Source: a virus
IMG/VR virus record: IMGVR_UViG_3300005822_000010
Coordinates: 1-21,890 of that record
Length of the DNA: 21,890 nt
Strand: one strand, 5' to 3'
Shown: positions 17,382-21,890 of the stretch, piece by piece
Layout of the letters: the number at the start of each line of letters is the position of its first letter
Position numbering within the stretch: the first letter of the stretch is position 1
Made by a program: the position numbers and the translations under genes
Notes under the pieces: model-generated
Told to the model about the DNA's origin: nothing
Database searches by the model: none
Seen by the model: the letters and a program-made list of their open reading frames with translations, nothing else

Positions 17382-18059
17382 ATGCCTGCATATAACGTAT
17401 TGAACTCTAGGGGTAATCTGGTAACCACTATAAACGTGGGGACAACCACTGGTGCCAATTTCCCAATCGAGATGATTGGACAGGGAATTTCGCTGTATGG
17501 CGGCATTATATCCGAGTCCCAGTATCGCCTCATGGAACATTTCGCCAACCCGACCGAGCCAGCCAACCCAGTTGAGGGTATGATCTGGTACGATACCGAC
17601 TTGGCATTGCCGAAATACCGAGATGCGAGCCAGTTCATCCCGTTGTCAACGGCTGATAGTAACTACGCACACCAGTTCCAGATGTTGGCTGCCGCAACCG
17701 ATATCGACTTTACTGTCGCCGGTTCGACGATTATCTTCCAGGCTCCTGGTCTGGCTAATGTAACTCACCACCCCACGGGTCTTATGTTGATTCCGAAGAC
17801 CGTTAACGATGGTGGTGCGCCTCCGATTGGTCCCACTCAGTTGAACCTGTACATCGATACCTCCGAGGACATCATGGAGAACGTGTTGGTGCAGAACTAT
17901 ACTCTGCAAAAGCACGCATTCTACACCATCCAGGGTATGACTCGTTTCGCAGAGAATGCGGAAGAGATCAAACTGGAGATTACGAGCCCAGCCACTGGTG
18001 CGGGTGTTATAGATTTAAAATTCGACGCTGTGGTATTCGGCTACCAGCGTGTTAGTTAA
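17382..18059 (+). CDS. Virion structural or short fibre-like protein
   Basis: A protein of 225 residues. GAGGA at 17371-17375 is 6 bases before the ATG. The N-terminal part holds ISLYGGIISESQYRLMEHFANP followed by PANPVEGMIWYDTD (about residues 40-72). The 'NFA.P..P.NPveGqlWYDt' pattern is common at the start of fibre and baseplate-rim proteins of T4-like phages, where it forms a small beta domain. The rest (residues 90-225) is beta rich, has no recognised catalytic motif and ends VIDLKFDAVVFGYQRVS. It is the first gene of a tight run continuing to the window end, with only 11 bases to the next gene, so it is likely expressed with the fibre genes. A gp9- or gp10-like rim role is plausible from position but not shown. 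Confidence 0.78.
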   Translation: MPAYNVLNSRGNLVTTINVGTTTGANFPIEMIGQGISLYGGIISESQYRLMEHFANPTEPANPVEGMIWYDTDLALPKYRDASQFIPLSTADSNYAHQFQMLAAATDIDFTVAGSTIIFQAPGLANVTHHPTGLMLIPKTVNDGGAPPIGPTQLNLYIDTSEDIMENVLVQNYTLQKHAFYTIQGMTRFAENAEEIKLEITSPATGAGVIDLKFDAVVFGYQRVS

Positions 18060-18070
18060 GGGTTGAAAAG

Positions 18071-19705
18071 ATGGCTAAAAATTTAGTACCTTATGGTTTG
18101 CTTCCGAGTGGAAACTACGGAATTAATCTGGACAACGCTACCGGAGACCCCTTGGCGACTGCCTTGGAGGTTCTGGACACGCTGCCTTCCGTTGCAGACC
18201 CGGACAACACCCCCGGTAGGATCGTTTTTAGCATCGCCGATGCAACTATTTTCCTGTACATTAACTCCCCAACTACCCAATGGGTAGCATTGGAAGGTGT
18301 CCCGGCAGAAGTCGGTCTCTCCGACGGCTCTCCGACTGATCCCAAGCCGCCCGTAACTGGCAGTGAAGTTCCTGGAGCATTGTACTGGACCACAGACACT
18401 GAAGTATTGTTCGTTTGGGATGGTTTGCAGTGGCAGGCTACTGGTGGACGATATGCAACTAACGTTATCGAGCGAAGAGCTGTTGGTGACAACATCACAG
18501 TGTCTTATCCGCTCGGTGTTGGGTCCGCTCTCCCTTCAGAATTGGTTGAAGTATTCATTGATGGTGTTCGCCAGAACTCCTTGACAGTGGAACCCGTCAC
18601 CGGGGATTACTCGGTTGTTGGTACCACCATCGTATTTGTTGTACCTCCTGTATTGAATGCTGAGGTTTATACTAGGGCATACGAGACAGTGCAGATATCC
18701 CAGACCGCAAGGGTATTTGAGTCAATTACCACTGCCGGTATTGGACAAACAACGTTCCAAACTGGTGTGGCTGGAACCCAACCGGAAGCAATACTTGTAA
18801 CAGTTGATGGTATTGGTAAGACAATCGGTATCGATTATTCCGTCAATCAGCAAGATTTGACTGTGAATTCCATTATCAAGGCGTTTGCCGGTGCAGTGTT
18901 GGCAAATGTGAACACGATTGACCCGCATGGTATTACATCCGTTGGTACTGTGGTAGAGCTTGGTGGGGCACTTGAGGCTGAATACAACGGTGATTTCACT
19001 GTTGCTAATATTGTTGGTCCTAACGACTACGAAATTAATGTCCTCGCCACTGACCCGATTTCCGCAACACCAGACCCGATTTTATACTTTTCTCCACCGT
19101 TCGTCCCGGATGAGGTTGAATTCTTCGTAGGTATGACAGGTGGTGAGCTTGTTGATATCAAGAGTTTGAAGAATCTTGTTGTTGCCCCGACAGCCGGTGA
19201 AGCAAACACCGCATCCCTGAACTCACTGGCTCCGTTTGGATCAGCTGATATAACGGATGGTAAGAGTGGAGTTGACCTCCAGTTTAAGGGATTGGTAGCT
19301 GGCTCCAACATCACCATCGTCGAAGACGCTCCAGGTCATCAAATAACCATCGCAGCATCGACTGGTGCCAACTACGAACAGCGAATCGGTGCGAATGGAA
19401 GCCCCATAGTTGTTGGAGAATCGCCGAGTTATGTTGGTGTTCTTGATACCAATATTCCTGGTCCTAATATTATTGTTGATTTGGCTACATGTGGTCCAGG
19501 TGGAGCAGCACCCACCCCCGGACGTAAGATAATCATCAAGGATGAAGGCGGTCTGGCAGGATCACTCAGAAATATCGACATTACTGGTCCGTTTGCGGCA
19601 ACATTTGATGGTGCAGCAACCTATACGATCTCTACCGACCGAGGTGCCGTTACATTGGTGTTCGACAGTTCAAATAACTGGAACATCGTATCTGAGAAGA
19701 TTTAA
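18071..19705 (+). CDS. Modular tail-fibre or baseplate-rim protein
   Basis: A protein of 544 residues. Residues 46-78 and 100-130 are two 'tD...lfvW..W' beta modules (PGRIVF, then PGALYWTTDTEVLFVWDGLQW). Residues 133-205 form one fibre module with VFIDGVRQN and VFVVPP. Residues 215-355 form a second, starting TAGIGQTTF and closing LYFSPPFVPDEVEFFVG, but interrupted at about 268-335 by a separate small domain with DPHGIT and YNGDFTVANI. Residues 399-432 (DLQFKGLVAGSNITI) are a common phage fibre element. Residues 469-541 are a C-terminal domain with GRKIIIKDEGG, DITGPF and NNWNIV, a typical fibre end. It lies about where T4 has gp10 (602 residues), but the visible domains are general fibre modules. 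A ribosome-binding site, AAGGG, lies at 18058-18062. Very little space on either side points to one operon with the neighbours. Confidence 0.82.
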   Translation: MAKNLVPYGLLPSGNYGINLDNATGDPLATALEVLDTLPSVADPDNTPGRIVFSIADATIFLYINSPTTQWVALEGVPAEVGLSDGSPTDPKPPVTGSEVPGALYWTTDTEVLFVWDGLQWQATGGRYATNVIERRAVGDNITVSYPLGVGSALPSELVEVFIDGVRQNSLTVEPVTGDYSVVGTTIVFVVPPVLNAEVYTRAYETVQISQTARVFESITTAGIGQTTFQTGVAGTQPEAILVTVDGIGKTIGIDYSVNQQDLTVNSIIKAFAGAVLANVNTIDPHGITSVGTVVELGGALEAEYNGDFTVANIVGPNDYEINVLATDPISATPDPILYFSPPFVPDEVEFFVGMTGGELVDIKSLKNLVVAPTAGEANTASLNSLAPFGSADITDGKSGVDLQFKGLVAGSNITIVEDAPGHQITIAASTGANYEQRIGANGSPIVVGESPSYVGVLDTNIPGPNIIVDLATCGPGGAAPTPGRKIIIKDEGGLAGSLRNIDITGPFAATFDGAATYTISTDRGAVTLVFDSSNNWNIVSEKI

Positions 19706-19707
19706 TA

Positions 19708-20499
19708 ATGACAACAAAAGTAACCGACTCAGTAATGGATTTAAGTGATGTTCAACAGGACATTGCTTTGAATGGGAAAAAGGTTATTGGTGTCACTGCT
19801 ACACCATCCCTTGATGATGAAGCAACGTCAAAGAAATACGTTGATGATACCATCGCTGCACTCCTTCTTCTTCGAGTACCTCCTGGTCTTGGACCATTAC
19901 CATGGGCGGGTGCTGTAGCACCAACTGGGTGGTTGCTGTGTGAAGGACAATCGTTGTTGGTTTCCGCATACCCAGATTTATTTGCAGCTATTGGTTATAC
20001 CTATGGTGGAGCTGGTGCTAATTTCAATGTTCCAGACGCCAGGGGTCGGTTTGTTTTAGGTAAAAATAACACCGGTTCCGGAGTCAACCGTGTTAATAGG
20101 ACGCAATCACAGAATCTTGGTGGTGTCACCGGTCAGGAGAACTACGCTCTTCAGCCCAGTGAGGGACCAGCACATACGCATTCGGCTACTATCGCATCCA
20201 GTGGATCGCATCTACATAGTGGTGCCACTACTGATATAGAACCGGATCATACACATACATATTACGATAGATATTACGTAAGTGGTGCATTCCCTCAAAA
20301 CTACGAAAATGGTAATGATAGTAATACACAAGATCACGCTAGGGTAACTGCTGGTGGTGGTCAGCATTCCCATAATGTCACTGTGCCAACGAACAGCTCG
20401 TCGCACACTCACCCAGTGTCGATTGGAACCACTGCGGCAGCGTCTGCTCATGAGAATACACCACCGTTCTTGACTACCAACTATATAATCAAGACGTAA
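19708..20499 (+). CDS. Tail collar-domain fibre protein (gp12-like tip)
   Basis: A protein of 263 residues. Residues 30-50 contain DDEATSKKYVDD, a common linker in phage fibres. Residues 62-120 are a phage tail collar domain (the T4 gp12 type): GWLLCEGQ, YPDLFAAIGYTYGG, FNVPDARGRFVLG. The C-terminal region carries five HxH motifs at His156/158, 168/170, 181/183, 220/222 and 233/235, and ends with PPFLTTNYIIK. In T4 gp12 and gp37, HxH motifs in trimeric needles bind metal ions, so a metal-bound receptor-binding tip is likely. It is half the length of T4 gp12 (527 residues) and lacks the long repeat shaft. The start is 2 bases after the previous stop, so it probably depends on translational coupling. 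Confidence 0.9.
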   Translation: MTTKVTDSVMDLSDVQQDIALNGKKVIGVTATPSLDDEATSKKYVDDTIAALLLLRVPPGLGPLPWAGAVAPTGWLLCEGQSLLVSAYPDLFAAIGYTYGGAGANFNVPDARGRFVLGKNNTGSGVNRVNRTQSQNLGGVTGQENYALQPSEGPAHTHSATIASSGSHLHSGATTDIEPDHTHTYYDRYYVSGAFPQNYENGNDSNTQDHARVTAGGGQHSHNVTVPTNSSSHTHPVSIGTTAAASAHENTPPFLTTNYIIKT

Positions 20500-20511
20500 T
20501 AGGATAACACG

Positions 20512-21684
20512 ATGAGAACAAGAGCAAAAGGTAACGTTATAGACGCAGTATCGAATGAGTTGGCTGGTGCCAAACTGGCTAACAACGAGTCTGTGCTTGG
20601 GTCTATAGCAACAGCCGACGGTAATGGTGCTGGTGTACCCGCATTCATAGTCGCTGGCGACCAAACTTACTTGTACCCCGTCGGTAGGACGTTCACCGTT
20701 ACTGGCGGAAGCAACGCTGGCTCATATACCGTGCTGGCTCCTGGTGCAGTATACAACACTTTCCCCCTGGCTCCGCATATTGCCAACACCACCGAGATAC
20801 CGGCAGCTGTTTCTGTTGACGTATCCGGTGCCGATGGTACTATAAGCGGTTATGGTATTGACCTGGACGGAACACTTATAACCAATAGTGGAACTCCTGT
20901 TGCCTCTGGCGACCTCGCTAGTAAGGGTTATGTTGATGGTGCGATCACTGGTATCACCGTTGGTCCTTCTAATCTTAGCCCCGGTACGTATTCTATCAGT
21001 ATTACAGGTGACGCCGGTACCGTTGACGGTTTAAACGGTAGTCAGTTCCTGAGATCGGACACTAGTGACACTTTACAAGACGGATCACTTACAATACAAT
21101 CAGCAACAACTCGATATGTGAGCTTCAATGATCAGGCTGGAAACCAGAATCCTGGTGTCAGGATGCTTACTAGTAACAGTGTCAACGCTGGTGCATTGAT
21201 TGATAACGTTAACAGCGCAGGAACTGGATACCTCCGTCTATATCGCTACACCGCTGGTGGTGGCTTTGCATCACAGATCAACCTATTCGAAGATGGTAAT
21301 ATAACCATCGACCCGGCTGGTACGACAACCAACTCTGGTAACTTTAATGTTACCGGTGCAATCGTGGCAACTGGTAATATCACTGCATATTCTGACATCC
21401 GCTTGAAGGAAGATATCAAATCCATCGAAAATGCAATGGATAAAATCGTTCAGATTGGTGGTTACACATTCACCAGGAACGACCTGGAAGACGAAAAGAA
21501 ACGCCACGTTGGTGTTATAGCCCAAGAGGTACAGCACGTACTTCCCGAAGCTGTTGAAACGTCCGAGGACGGTACCCTATCCGTGGCATATGGTAACTTG
21601 GTAGCCCTCCTCATTGAGGGTATGAAGGAACAGAGGAAAGAAATCCTCAATCTTAAGAAGCGCCTCGACGACCTTGAGGACTAA
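20512..21684 (+). CDS. Tail fibre with self-cleaving S74 chaperone domain
   Basis: A protein of 390 residues. AGGA at 20501-20504 lies 7 bases before the ATG. Residues 45-105 form a small beta domain (VAGDQTYLYPVGRTFTVTGG, then GSYTVLA). Residues 135-143 read LASKGYVDG, like the linker in the collar protein before it. Residues 171-188 (VDGLNGSQFLRSDTSDTL) are a frequent fibre element. Residues 294-390 are the intramolecular chaperone of the endosialidase type (Peptidase S74): SDIRLKEDI with the catalytic Ser294 and Lys299 in the same spacing as the Ser911/Lys916 pair of phage K1F endosialidase, then HVGVIAQEVQHVLPEAV, and a coiled-coil end (KEQRKEILNLKKRL). The chaperone helps the fibre trimer fold and then cuts itself off before Ser294, leaving a mature fibre of about 293 residues. 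It is probably a receptor-binding side or tip fibre. Confidence 0.9.
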   Translation: MRTRAKGNVIDAVSNELAGAKLANNESVLGSIATADGNGAGVPAFIVAGDQTYLYPVGRTFTVTGGSNAGSYTVLAPGAVYNTFPLAPHIANTTEIPAAVSVDVSGADGTISGYGIDLDGTLITNSGTPVASGDLASKGYVDGAITGITVGPSNLSPGTYSISITGDAGTVDGLNGSQFLRSDTSDTLQDGSLTIQSATTRYVSFNDQAGNQNPGVRMLTSNSVNAGALIDNVNSAGTGYLRLYRYTAGGGFASQINLFEDGNITIDPAGTTTNSGNFNVTGAIVATGNITAYSDIRLKEDIKSIENAMDKIVQIGGYTFTRNDLEDEKKRHVGVIAQEVQHVLPEAVETSEDGTLSVAYGNLVALLIEGMKEQRKEILNLKKRLDDLED

Positions 21685-21690
21685 GCCGAC

Positions 21691-21890
21691 ATGACTTTAC
21701 CATGTTCCGGAACAATTTCAATGAGTCAGGTGAATACTGAACTCGGTCTCCCGTCAACCACTCCAATATCATTGAATGATGCTGCTGTGCGCTCGCTCGC
21801 TGTTAAACCAACACCGGGTAGTACCATTAGTATGAGTGACCTGCATTGTAAATCGGCTCCGGGCTCAACACCACCGACTCTTCCATCGGC
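21691..21890 (+). CDS. Structural or fibre protein, N-terminal part only
   Basis: The frame opens at ATG 21691, 6 bases after the previous stop, and runs off the window end after 66 codons. GAGGA at 21676-21680 is 10 bases upstream. It begins MTLPCSGTISMSQVNTELG, followed by STTPISLNDAAVRSL and then GSTISMSDLHCKS. Two 'ISMS' strands around 'ISLND..VR.L' form a short module often found at or near the ends of T4-like phage structural proteins and fibres. Its product and length cannot be told from this window. It seems to be the fifth gene of the transcription unit that starts near 17355. Confidence 0.75.
   Translation, partial: MTLPCSGTISMSQVNTELGLPSTTPISLNDAAVRSLAVKPTPGSTISMSDLHCKSAPGSTPPTLPS

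Overview
This window is the baseplate and receptor-binding part of a structural gene cluster from a T4-like contractile-tailed bacteriophage. It is almost certainly an end of a metagenomic or short-read contig, because bases 1-41 are a Nextera sequencing adapter with its index and not phage DNA. All recognised genes lie on the + strand, almost end to end. There are no tRNAs, integrases, CRISPR arrays or host metabolic genes. The baseplate genes follow the T4 logic (gp25, gp6, then the gp7-to-gp12 region). From remembered families, the enlarged gp6 and the giant protein after it look most like those of aquatic T4-like phages that infect cyanobacteria or pelagic bacteria. The host cannot be read from this window.

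Layout: 1-41 adapter; 42-107 leader with a TAAATA late-promoter-like box; 108-479 gp25-like baseplate wedge; 479-3964 gp6-like baseplate wedge, coupled by a TAATG overlap; 3965-4080 a structured intergenic leader; 4081-16704 one uninterrupted 4207-residue gene in the T4 gp7 position; 16743-17351 and 17382-18059 two small virion proteins; 18071-19705 a 544-residue fibre-like protein; 19708-20499 a tail-collar protein with five HxH motifs; 20512-21684 a fibre ending in a self-cleaving S74 chaperone domain; 21691 to the window end the start of another structural protein.

The genes appear to work together as follows. gp25 and gp6 form the inner baseplate ring and wedge core that triggers sheath contraction. 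The giant protein would be a wedge arm or peripheral baseplate component. The small proteins and fibres downstream would complete the baseplate rim and bind the host surface. A TAAATA box sits in each of the four inter-gene gaps long enough to hold a promoter, which suggests four late transcription units.

The most interesting parts are the giant gene and its leader. The protein carries nine copies plus one remnant of a repeat of about 95 residues that resembles the flagellin/hook 'IN' motif, and a second set of fibre-type beta modules near its C-terminus. The leader before it can form two mutually exclusive RNA structures; one would bury the ribosome-binding site and part of the start codon.
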